64,000 bases of DNA from Lewinella sp. IMCC34191. Lineage in GTDB: Bacteria > Bacteroidota > Bacteroidia > Chitinophagales > Saprospiraceae. The translations under genes and the position numbers were made by a program. A model generated the notes under the pieces. It ran no database searches. It was not told the DNA's origin and saw nothing but the letters and a program-made list of their open reading frames with translations. Below are positions 1 through 8,600 of this stretch, one piece after another (the first letter of the stretch is position 1; each line of letters starts with the position of its first letter). The stretch lies in contig NZ_QNQZ01000016.1 in the NCBI RefSeq assembly GCF_003390935.1, positions 1 to 64,000 on the forward strand. Reading direction: 5' to 3'.

Positions 1-76
1 ACAAAACACAATTACACGAGACAAAAAGTCTTATTTCTTATCGAAGGTGATCAATGGTTTGTCGCTTTCGATGATA

Positions 77-120
77 CAAATGTAGAGGCGATCAAAGTAC
101 CTACACGTGATCTGGATCAC
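77..120 (-). promoter_or_regulatory. Crp/Fnr-type operator and -7 box reading out of the left edge
   Basis: The palindrome GTGAT-CTGG-ATCAC lies at 107-120. A perfect Bacteroidota -7 box, TACATTTG, lies on the minus strand at 84-77, leaving 22 nt between them. The same palindrome with almost the same spacing occurs upstream of the genes starting at 10055 and 11834. The promoter would serve a minus-strand gene whose body lies beyond position 1. The rest of 1-197 shows no gene. Confidence 0.6.
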
Positions 121-197
121 AACCGGGTGAAATTCGTTGAAATCATTTGCCTCCGCAAGCCGAACATCTGAAAACGGCGACCCTCCTCCCAACAAAA

Positions 198-226
198 AAA
201 CCGTCCCGGAAGTACCGGAACGGTTT
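198..226 (-). terminator. Intrinsic terminator of the first Crp/Fnr gene
   Basis: The arms AAACCGT and ACGGTTT, extended by CCGG pairs around a short loop, form a strong hairpin. On the minus strand it is followed by a run of T. It lies about 35 nt past the stop codon at 261. Confidence 0.75.
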
Positions 227-260
227 GGAAACGAAGAAGTATTTTTTGCGGCGGACCAGG

Positions 261-911
261 CTAGGCTACCTCCGCCAGTTCGATGGTATTCCGGGAGAGC
301 TTGATGGTTCCTCGCTTTTGCAAGGTTTTCAGCAAGCGGGAAACCGCTTCCCGGCTCACGTTTAGATCTTCGGCGATATCCCGGTGCGTGGCGTTTACGG
401 TAACGCCGTCGGTGAGATTGGCGCGCTTCTGGATGTATTCGTGCAGGCGGACGTCCAGTTGGTGGAAGGCGACCTGATCCACGGTGAAGATTAGTTCGCT
501 TAGCCGTCGGCTGTAGCTGTCCAGTACGAATTGCGACCAACTGCGGTACCGCATCATCCACTCACTGAACCGGTCCTTGGGCAGGCCGAGCAGGGTGACG
601 TCCTCGACGGCAACCGCCCGTATTTCGCTGTGGGTCGCGACGCTTGCGCAGCCAAAGGTCATCGCGCAGGTATCGCCGTGGGTGAGGTAGTACAGGAAAA
701 GCTCGGAGCCATCGTCGGATTGGCGGCTGATCTTGATGCTTCCTTCCATGACCAGCGGCATCATACGTACGTACTGGCCATAGTCCATAATGACGGTGCC
801 GGCGGGGATCCGGTGAATTTGTCCCTGGTCCGCGATGGTCTTGCGGAGTTCTGCCTCGGTGAAGGCGGGGAACCAGCTTTTCACTTCATCGGGGGAAAGG
901 GTATTGTTCAT
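261..911 (-). CDS. Crp/Fnr family transcriptional regulator (paralog 1)
   Basis: This 216-residue protein has the usual Crp/Fnr layout. A cyclic-nucleotide-binding-like beta barrel covers about residues 20-115, followed by a dimer helix and a C-terminal winged helix-turn-helix at about 170-210. The recognition helix reads SREAVSRLL, with the E-xx-SR pattern known from FNR, whose sites have a TGAT half-site. The FNR iron-sulfur cysteines are absent, but C82 and C88 form a CAMTFGC motif shared in position with the second regulator (start 12561). Neighbours are respiratory and sulfur genes, so a redox or sulfur signal is plausible. The ligand is unknown. Confidence 0.85.
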   Translation of the reverse strand: MNNTLSPDEVKSWFPAFTEAELRKTIADQGQIHRIPAGTVIMDYGQYVRMMPLVMEGSIKISRQSDDGSELFLYYLTHGDTCAMTFGCASVATHSEIRAVAVEDVTLLGLPKDRFSEWMMRYRSWSQFVLDSYSRRLSELIFTVDQVAFHQLDVRLHEYIQKRANLTDGVTVNATHRDIAEDLNVSREAVSRLLKTLQKRGTIKLSRNTIELAEVA

Positions 912-1009
912 ACTGCTTGTTTTGTCTCAGATTTGAGAACGGACCAGGCATCCCTACATTTTGGGTTAGTAATCTTTTAACCTGCCCCAAGCAGCCCGGA
1001 GAAATACCG

Positions 1010-2290
1010 CTATAAAAAAATAACCAGTCCGGTACCCAGATAACTCCCGCGGCGTACCGGCCCGACGGTCGATTGCTGAAAGAAGGTATTGTTCGTGGTA
1101 ACCGGATCCTCGGCCGCCATACCGGTACGCAAGGCGTAGAAGAGGGAAAGCTTCGTGTCGGGGTTCAGGTAGTAGTTTACCCCGGCATCCAGGCCCGAAT
1201 CCTGGCCGGTAAAGGCTTGCATGAGGGTGGCGGAGCGCAGGTCATCACCCGAGAGGGGGCCGCGAAAGGTCCAATAACTTACTATCGGTTGCAGTGTACG
1301 ATCGGCCGGCAGGGAGAGGTTGTATCCCAGGCGGAGATAGCCGGTTCGTCCCTTACTATCGACCTCACCGGAAGGCCCATTCGCTTTCCGGCCTAGCCAA
1401 AGGTGCTCCCCGTCGAGTTGCCAGGGGCCGTAATTACCCAGCCACTCCACGCCGTAGGCACTGTTGTGGTGAAACAGGTCGGTATGCCCCTGCCGGGCAG
1501 CGGTGAGGCTTACGCTAAACCCCCGGCGCGCGCCAAAGTAGTTGACCCGGCGGGTAATGGAGTAGGATGCGGATTCCGGCTCGCCAAACTGAAAGGTGAG
1601 GCGGCCACTCACCAACGGACTGTAGCGTTCCCCCACGGAATTGCCGTCCAGGGCGGTGAAGGTCGGATTCTGAATGGCCGCTTCGTAGGTCAGGTGGAAC
1701 TGCTCGCCGGCCGCGTGGTATTGTCCCGACACGAGCAGGCCCGTAGCCCGCCCCGATCCCGGCCCGGTCAGTTGCCGGCGCAGGTACGACTGCGACCACG
1801 CCTTTTCAAAACTGGTGCTGCGCAGGGCGGGTGTCGCGTTCTCCCGTCCGATCACCGGCAGGAAGTAGCCCGTCAGCACGTACAACCCGTCCGATCCCGG
1901 TCGGACCTGCCACTGCAACCACGCATTCCATATCCGGAAGAGCGGTGAGGTACCGTTGTTCGTACCGGCCTGAGTGGCCGCCAGCACGTCGTGCCCGAGC
2001 AGGTCCAGCGCCGTGACGATATTGAACTTCAGGCGGTCGTAAGGCTGGCCACTGAGTCCGAAGCGGCTACGCCGTAACTGCACGTTGAGGCGGTCGTCTA
2101 CCGACCGATATGTCGTCGTAGAAGCGTCGTACACCTCCATCCCCATGCTGTAGGTGGTCCAGAATTGCAGGCCGATGGAGGGCTTGATCCGGTAGTTCTC
2201 CAGCAGGCGGACAATCCGGCTCGTATCCGACTGCGCGGACAGCGAGGCGGCCAAAACGAACCAGGAAAGAAGAAAGAAAATACGCTTCAT
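1010..2290 (-). CDS. Outer-membrane beta-barrel protein, porin-like
   Basis: The 426-residue protein starts MKRIFFLLSWF with a clear signal peptide cut near SAQ. I chose the ATG at 2290 rather than the upstream one at 2308 for that reason. The mature part is rich in alternating aromatic and polar strands (such as RLNVQLRRSRFGL) and ends in a hydrophobic strand (LGTGLVIFL), as barrels do. It resembles Bacteroidota porins of the OprO/OprP type, but substrate is not visible. It sits at the downstream end of the sulfur and cytochrome bd island, so it may pass an anion used there. That role is inference. Confidence 0.6.
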   Translation of the reverse strand: MKRIFFLLSWFVLAASLSAQSDTSRIVRLLENYRIKPSIGLQFWTTYSMGMEVYDASTTTYRSVDDRLNVQLRRSRFGLSGQPYDRLKFNIVTALDLLGHDVLAATQAGTNNGTSPLFRIWNAWLQWQVRPGSDGLYVLTGYFLPVIGRENATPALRSTSFEKAWSQSYLRRQLTGPGSGRATGLLVSGQYHAAGEQFHLTYEAAIQNPTFTALDGNSVGERYSPLVSGRLTFQFGEPESASYSITRRVNYFGARRGFSVSLTAARQGHTDLFHHNSAYGVEWLGNYGPWQLDGEHLWLGRKANGPSGEVDSKGRTGYLRLGYNLSLPADRTLQPIVSYWTFRGPLSGDDLRSATLMQAFTGQDSGLDAGVNYYLNPDTKLSLFYALRTGMAAEDPVTTNNTFFQQSTVGPVRRGSYLGTGLVIFL

Positions 2291-2312
2291 CAATTGGCGA
2301 TTCTGCATTGCA

Positions 2313-2333
2313 CCTGCGCTCCGCCGCGCAAAA
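2313..2333 (-). repeat. Dispersed GGCGGCGGAGCGCAGG element, copy 1
   Basis: On the minus strand this reads TTTTGCGCGGCGGAGCGCAGG. It lies 22 nt upstream of the porin start codon. The other solid copies are at 5201, 13779, 15244, 20387, 21688, 31798 and 41278. Confidence 0.7.
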
Positions 2334-2527
2334 TTGAACTATTTCTCACTGGTTCGCGGGGAAATTTTCGTGTTGATTTCTGCAGCCCTTTCAAGTCGTC
2401 AGGATTGATGGGGTACACCATCTTTCCTGCGGGGCGGGCGATAAAATGTAAACTGCAGGTTACCTTTTGCGGACTCGCCGGTGCGTTAAGCGGCCATACC
2501 AAGCCCCCCAACGACCCTACCCCTCCC

Positions 2528-3631
2528 TCAATAACTGTGTTCGTCCAGCCGCACCTTTCCCCAGAAGGTCTTATACACGAAGGCCGTATAGCCCACCGCC
2601 AGCGGCCCACCCACCGCCACGAAAGTCAGCATGATACCTAGCGACTTATTCGAGGCCACGGCATTGTAGACCGTAATGTCGTTGCCCGCCCCGCTGGTGT
2701 CCAGGATGATCACCGGGTACAGCTCCAGCGCCACCGTGATCAGCAACAGGCCCACGGTGAGCGAGCTGAAAACGAAGGCCTTGAGGTATTTCCGCTTGGT
2801 CACCAGCCTCGGAATATTGGCGATGGCCAGCACTGAAAGCAAGGGAACGCCGAATAGCGCCACGTTGTCCTTCAGCCCGTCCGACAAATGCGGCACGTAC
2901 AGCAACGTATACAGCGTAAGGATGACGAAGAGCACCACGAAGGCAATGATCGAGCGCGTGAGCAGATAGTGCACCTTGGCGAATAGGCGGTCCTCGGTCT
3001 TCATGGTCAGATAGATGGCCCCGTGCATCATGAAGAGCGCCAGCGTAGTGATGCCCACCAGGATGGCGTACGGGTTCAGAAAATTCAGCCAGCTCCCGGT
3101 GAACTCGTAATTGTCGTCGAGCGGCATGCCCAGCAGTACGTTGCCCAGTACCACCCCCAGCAAAAACGCCAGCATCGCACTGGAGACGCTGTAGTTGATG
3201 TCCCACATCCGCCGCCACCACTTCATCTCCTCCTTACTCCGAAACTCGATACTGATCGCCCGAAAGATGAGCATGAACAGAAAAAGCATCAGCGGCACGT
3301 ACATCGCCGAAAACAGGCTGCCGTACACCACGGGGAAGCCGGCAAAGAGCGTACCACCCCCGATCACCAGCCAGACCTCGTTACCATCCCACACCGGCCC
3401 CACCGCGTTCAGCGCGATCCGCCGGCTCTGCTCCTTGCGGAAGAAGAGGTGCCAGGCCCCGGCCCCCAGGTCGAAGCCATCCAGGATGCCGTAGCCCGTA
3501 AACACCGCCCCCACCACCAGGTACCACATGGTCGGATAGTCGATACCCGCAACTTCCGAATACCCGGAGTCGACATCCGTCCCGCAGGCACTCAGCCCAA
3601 GCAGCAGTAAAGCGGCGATCACATATTTCAT
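2528..3631 (-). CDS. cydB: Cytochrome bd ubiquinol oxidase subunit II with an N-terminal lipoprotein-like signal
   Basis: The body (from GIDYPTMWY, residue 29 on) is a standard CydB: GYGILDGFDLGAG, the GPVWDGNEVWLV motif and about eight membrane helices. With CydA it forms the quinol oxidase that reduces oxygen in the cytoplasmic membrane. The odd part is the first 28 residues. MKYVIAALLLLGLSACG is a textbook lipoprotein signal with the lipobox LSAC and the lipidated Cys at 16. CydB normally starts directly at its first membrane helix. No in-frame ATG, GTG or TTG lies between the lipobox and GIDYP, so the extension seems real. It follows cydA in the same direction. Confidence 0.92.
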   Translation of the reverse strand: MKYVIAALLLLGLSACGTDVDSGYSEVAGIDYPTMWYLVVGAVFTGYGILDGFDLGAGAWHLFFRKEQSRRIALNAVGPVWDGNEVWLVIGGGTLFAGFPVVYGSLFSAMYVPLMLFLFMLIFRAISIEFRSKEEMKWWRRMWDINYSVSSAMLAFLLGVVLGNVLLGMPLDDNYEFTGSWLNFLNPYAILVGITTLALFMMHGAIYLTMKTEDRLFAKVHYLLTRSIIAFVVLFVILTLYTLLYVPHLSDGLKDNVALFGVPLLSVLAIANIPRLVTKRKYLKAFVFSSLTVGLLLITVALELYPVIILDTSGAGNDITVYNAVASNKSLGIMLTFVAVGGPLAVGYTAFVYKTFWGKVRLDEHSY

Positions 3632-3663
3632 ACCAGTAAAATTCACCATTCCAAAATCAAAAA

Positions 3664-3718
3664 ATTAAGCCCCCCTACCCCCTATAACCTATAACCTATC
3701 CCCTACCCCCTATAACCT
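3664..3718 (-). repeat. Post-stop degenerate tandem repeat after cydA
   Basis: The stretch is built of variants of CCCCTATAACCT and CCCCTACC, and begins at the cydA stop codon. It fills the whole space between cydA and cydB and has no similarity in unit to the other post-stop repeats in this window. Confidence 0.6.
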
Positions 3719-5101
3719 TCAAACCTCCCCTCCAGCCACCCGCGCCATATCCTCCTGCAGCGGCCGGTCGTCGATATCGCTTTCGTCGTAGGGCCCGTGC
3801 TTGATCTTCTTATTCAGCAGGTAAATGAAGAGCGCCAGCAGCATCGTGTAGATGAGCGTGAAGCCGATCAGCGAAAACAGGACCTGGTTCGCGGTCACGA
3901 CGTTCGACAGCGCATCCGAGGTACGCAGCAGCCCGTACACCACCCAGGGTTGGCGACCCATCTCGGCGGTGTACCAGCCGAATTGGTTGGCCATCTGCGG
4001 CAGCACCACCGCCCAGACGAAGGCCCAAAGCAGCCATCTCTGCTCGAACAGTTTACCCTTCCACCAGAACCAGCAGGCGATCAGGGTAAGGCCGATCAGG
4101 GTCATGCCGATGGCAACCATCAGGTGGTAGAACTGGAAGACGGCGTTGACCTGCCCCGGACGGTCCTCTTCGGGGAAAGCATTGAGCCCGGTGACCGGCG
4201 CGTCGAAGTCCTGCTCCAGCAGAAAGCCCAATCCCCCGGGCACGCCCAGGCCGGTGGTCGTCTGGCTCTCCTTATCTACCCAGCCCAGCACGTAGAGGTC
4301 GGCCGGGGCTTCTGCCTCGAAGTGCCCCTCCATGGCAGCTAGCTTGGCGGGCTGGTACTCGGCGACGTATTCCGCGCTCCGGTGACCGGTGAATAGCTGG
4401 CTCAGACTGAAAACCGTAGCCACGCCCAGCGCGATCTTAAAGGCTTTCTTCGACAGCTCCACGTAGCGGCCGCGCAGCAGGTAATAGGCATGCACGCTCA
4501 GCACCAGGAAGGCGCCGGCCAGGAAGGCACCGATCCATACGTGGGTCAGCCGGTCCACGCTGCTCGGGTTGAAGACCATGGCCCAGAAGTCGACGATCTC
4601 GGCGCGCGCTTCCATTCCTTCCCCTACGATCTGGTAACCGGTCGGCGTCTGCTGCCAGCTATTGGCCACCGTGATCCAGATCGCGGAAAACATCGAGCCG
4701 AGAAAAACTCCGATCGTAGCGATGAAGTGGACCTTCGAGCTCACCCGGTTCCAGCCGAAGAGCAACACCCCCAGGAAACCGCTCTCCAGCGCGAAGGCGA
4801 AGATGCCCTCCGCCGCCAGGGCACTGCCGAAGATGTCGCCCACGTAGCGGGAGTAGGTCGCCCAGTTGGTCCCGAACTCGAACTCCATCACGATGCCGGT
4901 GGCGACCCCGATGCCGAAAGTGAGCGCGAAAATGCGCGTCCAGAAGCGCGTCATCTGCTCGTAGACCTTCTTGCCGGTCTTCAGGTACAGCCCCTCCATA
5001 ATCACCATCAGCAACCCAAGCCCGATGCTCAGCGGCGGGTAGATGTAGTGGAAGGCGATCGTGAAGGCGAATTGGAGCCGGGCCAGTATTTCAACGTCCA
5101 T
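3719..5101 (-). CDS. cydA: Cytochrome bd ubiquinol oxidase subunit I
   Basis: The 460-residue protein carries the CydA signatures: axial haem ligand region FHYIYPPLS with H18, E98 and E106 in the [12 protein letters not shown] helix, H187 in RLTHVW, and [12 protein letters not shown] near the C-terminus. At 460 residues it lacks the long Q-loop insertion of the 522-residue E. coli enzyme, so it belongs to the short type. It oxidises quinol and reduces oxygen without pumping protons. Cytochrome bd enzymes are known to resist sulfide, which fits the persulfide genes next door. It is the promoter-proximal gene of the cydAB pair. Confidence 0.95.
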   Translation of the reverse strand: MDVEILARLQFAFTIAFHYIYPPLSIGLGLLMVIMEGLYLKTGKKVYEQMTRFWTRIFALTFGIGVATGIVMEFEFGTNWATYSRYVGDIFGSALAAEGIFAFALESGFLGVLLFGWNRVSSKVHFIATIGVFLGSMFSAIWITVANSWQQTPTGYQIVGEGMEARAEIVDFWAMVFNPSSVDRLTHVWIGAFLAGAFLVLSVHAYYLLRGRYVELSKKAFKIALGVATVFSLSQLFTGHRSAEYVAEYQPAKLAAMEGHFEAEAPADLYVLGWVDKESQTTTGLGVPGGLGFLLEQDFDAPVTGLNAFPEEDRPGQVNAVFQFYHLMVAIGMTLIGLTLIACWFWWKGKLFEQRWLLWAFVWAVVLPQMANQFGWYTAEMGRQPWVVYGLLRTSDALSNVVTANQVLFSLIGFTLIYTMLLALFIYLLNKKIKHGPYDESDIDDRPLQEDMARVAGGEV

Positions 5102-5121
5102 GTTAGTACCGTTCTTTGGGT

Positions 5122-5151
5122 CAAATTAGGGGGATCAACGCCCCGGACAAA
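5122..5151 (-). promoter_or_regulatory. Putative cydA promoter
   Basis: On the minus strand TTTG (5151-5148) is followed after 18 nt by CTAATTTG (5129-5122), one mismatch from TAnnTTTG. It lies about 20 nt before the cydA ATG. No GTGAT palindrome is present at the position seen in the other island promoters. Confidence 0.4.
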
Positions 5152-5200
5152 GCCGACGGATCTACTTTATACCGGTTATGAATAAATGCAGCGGACCAAC

Positions 5201-5232
5201 TTTTTTTTGCGGCGGAGCGCAGGTAAAAGCCT
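5201..5232 (+). repeat. Dispersed GGCGGCGGAGCGCAGG element, copy 2
   Basis: A run of eight T is followed by GCGGCGGAGCGCAGG and then TAAAAGCC. It lies just past the 3' end of the thioredoxin-like gene (stop at 5239) and shows the fullest form of the element. Confidence 0.75.
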
Positions 5233-5238
5233 CCTCAA

Positions 5239-5847
5239 TTACCGCGCGTCAACCGATAAGCGGTCGATCATTTCCCGATAAGCTTCCGTATCGTACTGGG
5301 CCATGCCCCGGTGCCGGACCACCACCCGCCCCGACGAATCGATTAGGTAGGTGGTCGGCAACGTCCCCGACTCCAGACCGGCGGGCAGCCTACCGCGTAA
5401 GTGGTACACCGGGAAGGCATAGCCACGGTTCTGAATCAGGTCCTTCCCCTGGCCGAAGTCCTGCTCGACGTTGAGCATCACGAAGGCCACCCGATCGTCG
5501 TCGGCGTAGTCCCCGTACAAAGCATCGATATTAGGCATCTCCGCCAGACAGGGCGGGCACCAGGAAGCCCAGAGATTCAGGAAGATGACTTTCCCGGCCA
5601 GGCGGGATGGATCCACCAAGCGTCCGTCCCGGTTCGCAACCCGCAGATCAGCGAGATCGACCAAAAGTTGTTCATCCGTTCGGTCTACTGCCGCTAACTC
5701 CATTTCCGGTTGCAGCAGACCCGTGGCCAGTATGCCGCGCTGAAAGAAGGCCAGCACCGGCGTATGCAGCCCCGTCATATACAGCCCACCAAACAGCAGG
5801 ATGGGGAATAACCAGGAATTAAGAAATCGCTTTATCTGCGGGTGCAT
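5239..5847 (-). CDS. Membrane-anchored TlpA/ResA-like thioredoxin
   Basis: This 202-residue protein has one N-terminal membrane helix (about 12-35) and a periplasm-facing thioredoxin fold. The redox motif is WCPPC at 96-100, followed by the cis-Pro loop GTLPTTYLID. Such proteins reduce or transfer disulfides outside the cytoplasm, often during cytochrome maturation. It lies between cydA and a persulfide dioxygenase-like gene in the same direction, so it may serve haem protein assembly or handle sulfane sulfur in the periplasm. The upstream sequence TACCTTCG, four bases before the ATG, resembles a -7 box. Confidence 0.85.
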   Translation of the reverse strand: MHPQIKRFLNSWLFPILLFGGLYMTGLHTPVLAFFQRGILATGLLQPEMELAAVDRTDEQLLVDLADLRVANRDGRLVDPSRLAGKVIFLNLWASWCPPCLAEMPNIDALYGDYADDDRVAFVMLNVEQDFGQGKDLIQNRGYAFPVYHLRGRLPAGLESGTLPTTYLIDSSGRVVVRHRGMAQYDTEAYREMIDRLSVDAR

Positions 5848-5910
5848 GCTACGAAGGTAAGGCTCGGTGTGACCACGGGTTTAGCACCTCCGGGTACGCT
5901 CCCGGGGGAG

Positions 5911-5979
5911 GACCTCCGGTCCGACGTAATCATTTCCATCTACCCCTCGCTTCGCTCGGGTGCGTTCGGACCGGAGGTC
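5911..5979. terminator. Perfect 14-bp inverted repeat after the first persulfide dioxygenase-like gene
   Basis: GACCTCCGGTCCGA (5911-5924) is the exact reverse complement of 5966-5979. The 41-nt loop contains a smaller CTCGCTTCGCTCGGG stem. It starts one base past the stop codon of the gene ending at 5981. No T-run follows, so it could act as an RNA-stabilising end or a processing site instead of an intrinsic terminator. Confidence 0.5.
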
Positions 5980-5980
5980 T

Positions 5981-7321
5981 TCAGCCCTGGAAGTCCTTTA
6001 CCGCGTCACTCAGATCGTACACCTTCAAGTCCTCGGTCTTCGCCGCTACAATACTCGCCGCGATCGCCGAGCGATATCCCCCGGCACAGTGTACGACCAC
6101 CGGCTTATCGGTGGGAATCTCGCCCACCCGATCTTGCAACTCGGGCAGGGGGATGGGGAGCGCGGAATCAAAGGTCTTACCCGTGGCCACCTCGCTGGCG
6201 TTGCGCACGTCGACGATGGTGTAGCGTTCGGGGTGTTCGCGGAAGTCTGGCAGGTCGATCGGGTCCAGGGAGTCCATGGCCGCGGATTCCCGCATCGGGA
6301 AGGCGGCCCGGATGAAGGGCTCGTAGCCGATCTTGGTCGCTTTGCGAATGACTTTCTCCAGCGCATCGTCATCCTTGGCCACCAGGTAGTACTCGGTGCG
6401 CGGGGCGACCAGGACGCCCAGCCAGGTCTCGAACTTGCCACCGTCCTGGATATTCAGGGCGCCGGGTAGGTGGCCCAGCTTGAAGGTCGCCTCGTCGCGG
6501 GTGTCGACCACCACTACCCCTTCATCGGGATTGAAGCCGAAGGACTCCCGCCGCACATCCTTCAGGCTTTCCGCCAGGCCGGAAGCACCGCGCTTGTTGA
6601 CGTCCACATCGTACGGGAAATACTGGGGGATGAAGGGTTGATCCTCCAGCAGCCAATCAACGAACGCCGCTTCGTCCATCTCCTGCAGGGCGGGATTATC
6701 TTCCAACTGCTCACCGATGGTGCTACTACGTTCGTCGCTGAGGCCTTTGCCGCAGAGGCTACCGGCACCGTGGGCGGGATACACTTTGGTGTCGGGGTCA
6801 AGCGGCATCAGCTTGTCGCGCAGGCTGTGGTACATGGCCTTGGCCAGCCTTTCTTTTTTGCTTTCCGCCTCCCCGCCGGATTCCCGCAGATCAGGCCGCC
6901 CGACGTCGCCGACAAAAAGGGTGTCCCCCGTGAAAACGGCAATCTGCTTGCCGTTCGCGTCCCGGAGCAGCACGCTGATGCTGTCCGGAGAATGGCCGGG
7001 GGTATCCAGGGCGGTCAGGGTATGATCACCAATCGGGAAGGTGGCCTCTCCATCAAAAGATTGGTGGGGATAGGCGGCATCGGTTTTACCACTCGTCAAA
7101 ATGGGCGCACCGGTCGCCTCGTGCATTTCCAGATGGGCGGAGACGAAGTCGGCGTGGGGGTGGGTTTCGATGATGGCCGTCAGCTTGGCGCCCGCCTCGT
7201 CGATAAAATCATAGTAAGGCTGAGGGTCGCGCGCCGGGTCTATCACGACGGCCTCTCCGTCGGTATGGATAACGTAGGAGGCATGGGCTAAGCCCTCGTC
7301 GTAGAATTGCTTGATGGTCAT
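5981..7321 (-). CDS. Metallo-beta-lactamase/double rhodanese protein, persulfide dioxygenase-like
   Basis: Of 446 residues, about 1-240 form a metallo-beta-lactamase domain with THPHADFVSAH, DTPGHSPDS and TGDTLFVGDVGRPDL, the signature of ETHE1-type persulfide dioxygenases. The usual DH of the HxHxDH motif is DF, which fits a single-iron centre more than a two-zinc one. A first rhodanese domain (about 265-350) has no cysteine at its active loop. The second (about 365-446) has VVHCAGGYRSA with a catalytic Cys. It likely oxidises persulfide to sulfite and moves sulfane sulfur in the cytoplasm. A second copy starts at 10055. Confidence 0.88.
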   Translation of the reverse strand: MTIKQFYDEGLAHASYVIHTDGEAVVIDPARDPQPYYDFIDEAGAKLTAIIETHPHADFVSAHLEMHEATGAPILTSGKTDAAYPHQSFDGEATFPIGDHTLTALDTPGHSPDSISVLLRDANGKQIAVFTGDTLFVGDVGRPDLRESGGEAESKKERLAKAMYHSLRDKLMPLDPDTKVYPAHGAGSLCGKGLSDERSSTIGEQLEDNPALQEMDEAAFVDWLLEDQPFIPQYFPYDVDVNKRGASGLAESLKDVRRESFGFNPDEGVVVVDTRDEATFKLGHLPGALNIQDGGKFETWLGVLVAPRTEYYLVAKDDDALEKVIRKATKIGYEPFIRAAFPMRESAAMDSLDPIDLPDFREHPERYTIVDVRNASEVATGKTFDSALPIPLPELQDRVGEIPTDKPVVVHCAGGYRSAIAASIVAAKTEDLKVYDLSDAVKDFQG

Positions 7322-7469
7322 CGTTAAGATTTGTGTTCGCTAAAGTGTTTCTTCCTGCGCGCCGTCGCGAAAGCGCGATTATATGGTGGGTTGAAGTACG
7401 CGGAGCGAGCGTCCTCTAGAGAAAAGAGCGCGCCCCCCATGGTTAACTGCAGGTCAATTTTTACGGGTT

Positions 7470-7533
7470 CGCCCACCCAGCAACCAGCACCCAGCAACCA
7501 GCACCCAGCACCCAGCACCCAGCACCCATCCCC
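7470..7533 (-). repeat. Post-stop degenerate tandem repeat (GGTGCTG type)
   Basis: On the minus strand units of GGGTGCTG and GGTTGCTG repeat about seven times. They begin just after the stop codon of the YeeE-like gene that ends at 7535. Confidence 0.7.
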
Positions 7534-7534
7534 C

Positions 7535-7948
7535 CTAGTGCGGCAACCGGTCCCGCAGCACCCCGTAGGTAAAAGTACCCAGGATCGAGCTCAGAATGAC
7601 CGCCCCGATCAGCCAGATGCCCTGCCCGAGTAGGACGAACATCGGGCCCGGACAGGCCCCGGTCAGCGCCCAACCCAGGCCGAACAGGATACCCCCGAAG
7701 AGGTAGCGGGGCACGCTCATATTCTTCGGGTTCAGGCGTAGGTCCTCGCCGTGGATGGCTTTCCAATTAAAGCGCTTGGCCAAAGCGACACCGATGGCGC
7801 CGACGATGACCGCCGTACCGATGATGCCGTACATATGAAAGCTCTCGAAGCGGAACATCTCCTGGATGCGGTACCAGGAAACAGCTTCCGATTTGGTCAT
7901 GACGAAGCCGAAGAAGGCCCCGATCGTGAGGTAGGTGAAGTAGTGCAT
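7535..7948 (-). CDS. YeeE/YedE-family sulfur transporter, second half (DUF6691-like)
   Basis: This 137-residue membrane protein has about four helices and the conserved loop WALTGACPGPMFVLLG with a Cys. Proteins of the YeeE/YedE family import thiosulfate or related sulfur species, and Cys residues in such loops carry the substrate. Here the transporter is split into two short genes, as in many bacteria that place them beside rhodanese and persulfide genes. Its partner lies immediately upstream (7952-8530) with only a 3-nt gap, so the two are surely cotranscribed. Confidence 0.8.
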   Translation of the reverse strand: MHYFTYLTIGAFFGFVMTKSEAVSWYRIQEMFRFESFHMYGIIGTAVIVGAIGVALAKRFNWKAIHGEDLRLNPKNMSVPRYLFGGILFGLGWALTGACPGPMFVLLGQGIWLIGAVILSSILGTFTYGVLRDRLPH

Positions 7949-7951
7949 GGG

Positions 7952-8530
7952 TTATTGGAGTTGCAGGATGAGGGGAAGGATGAACCAGCTCATGGCCAAT
8001 CCGCCGATGAAGAAGCCGATGACGGCGATCAGGGAGGGCAGCTGTAAATTGGACAGCCCGCTAATGGCATGCCCGCTCGTACAGCCCCCGGCCCAGCGGG
8101 CACCGAAACCGATGAGGAAGCCGCCCACCACCACCGTGATGAGGGTGCTCAGGGAAAATTCACTGAGGGCGAATAGCTCCGCCGGTACGTAGGACGAACC
8201 CGCCTGCTCTCCCGGCGCGGACACCCCTACCGATCGCAGATAATCGATCGTTTCCGCGGAGATTTGCACGGGCTCGGCCGAGGGGAAGACGTAAAAGGCC
8301 AGGAAGCCGCCGAAGATACTGCCGCCCACGAAGAGCAGGTTCCACTGCTGCGCCCGCCAGTCAATGTCGAAGAATTTATACTTCCGCCCCGCCCCCGCAA
8401 TGCTACAGGCGGTGCGCAGGTTGGAGGATACACCGAATTCCTTGCCGGCGTAGAGGAGCATAAACATGACGGCCGCGATGGCGATGCCGCTGACGGACCA
8501 ATGCCAGGGTCCGGAGATAGTTTCTAACAT
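7952..8530 (-). CDS. YeeE/YedE-family sulfur transporter, first half
   Basis: The 192-residue protein has about five membrane helices and the family motif RWAGGCTSGHAISG, whose Cys and His belong to the substrate path in characterised relatives. It also has a second Cys in the loop NLRTACSIAG. It forms a pair with the gene directly downstream. Both are flanked by persulfide dioxygenase-like genes, so imported thiosulfate or sulfide-derived sulfur would be handed to those enzymes. The substrate cannot be read from sequence. Confidence 0.8.
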   Translation of the reverse strand: MLETISGPWHWSVSGIAIAAVMFMLLYAGKEFGVSSNLRTACSIAGAGRKYKFFDIDWRAQQWNLLFVGGSIFGGFLAFYVFPSAEPVQISAETIDYLRSVGVSAPGEQAGSSYVPAELFALSEFSLSTLITVVVGGFLIGFGARWAGGCTSGHAISGLSNLQLPSLIAVIGFFIGGLAMSWFILPLILQLQ

Positions 8531-8600
8531 AGTTGCTTGGGGTTATGCAAAAGTGGAAGGCCCCGCAAACGCGGGTACCTCCCGGTGAAAACACCTAAAT

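Noticed and set aside
8578..8594. A fourth Crp/Fnr operator upstream of the YeeE pair
   Set aside because: Only GTGAAAACAC is there, at a different distance from the CACTTTTG box. It lacks the AT/AT inner pairs of the three true palindromes.
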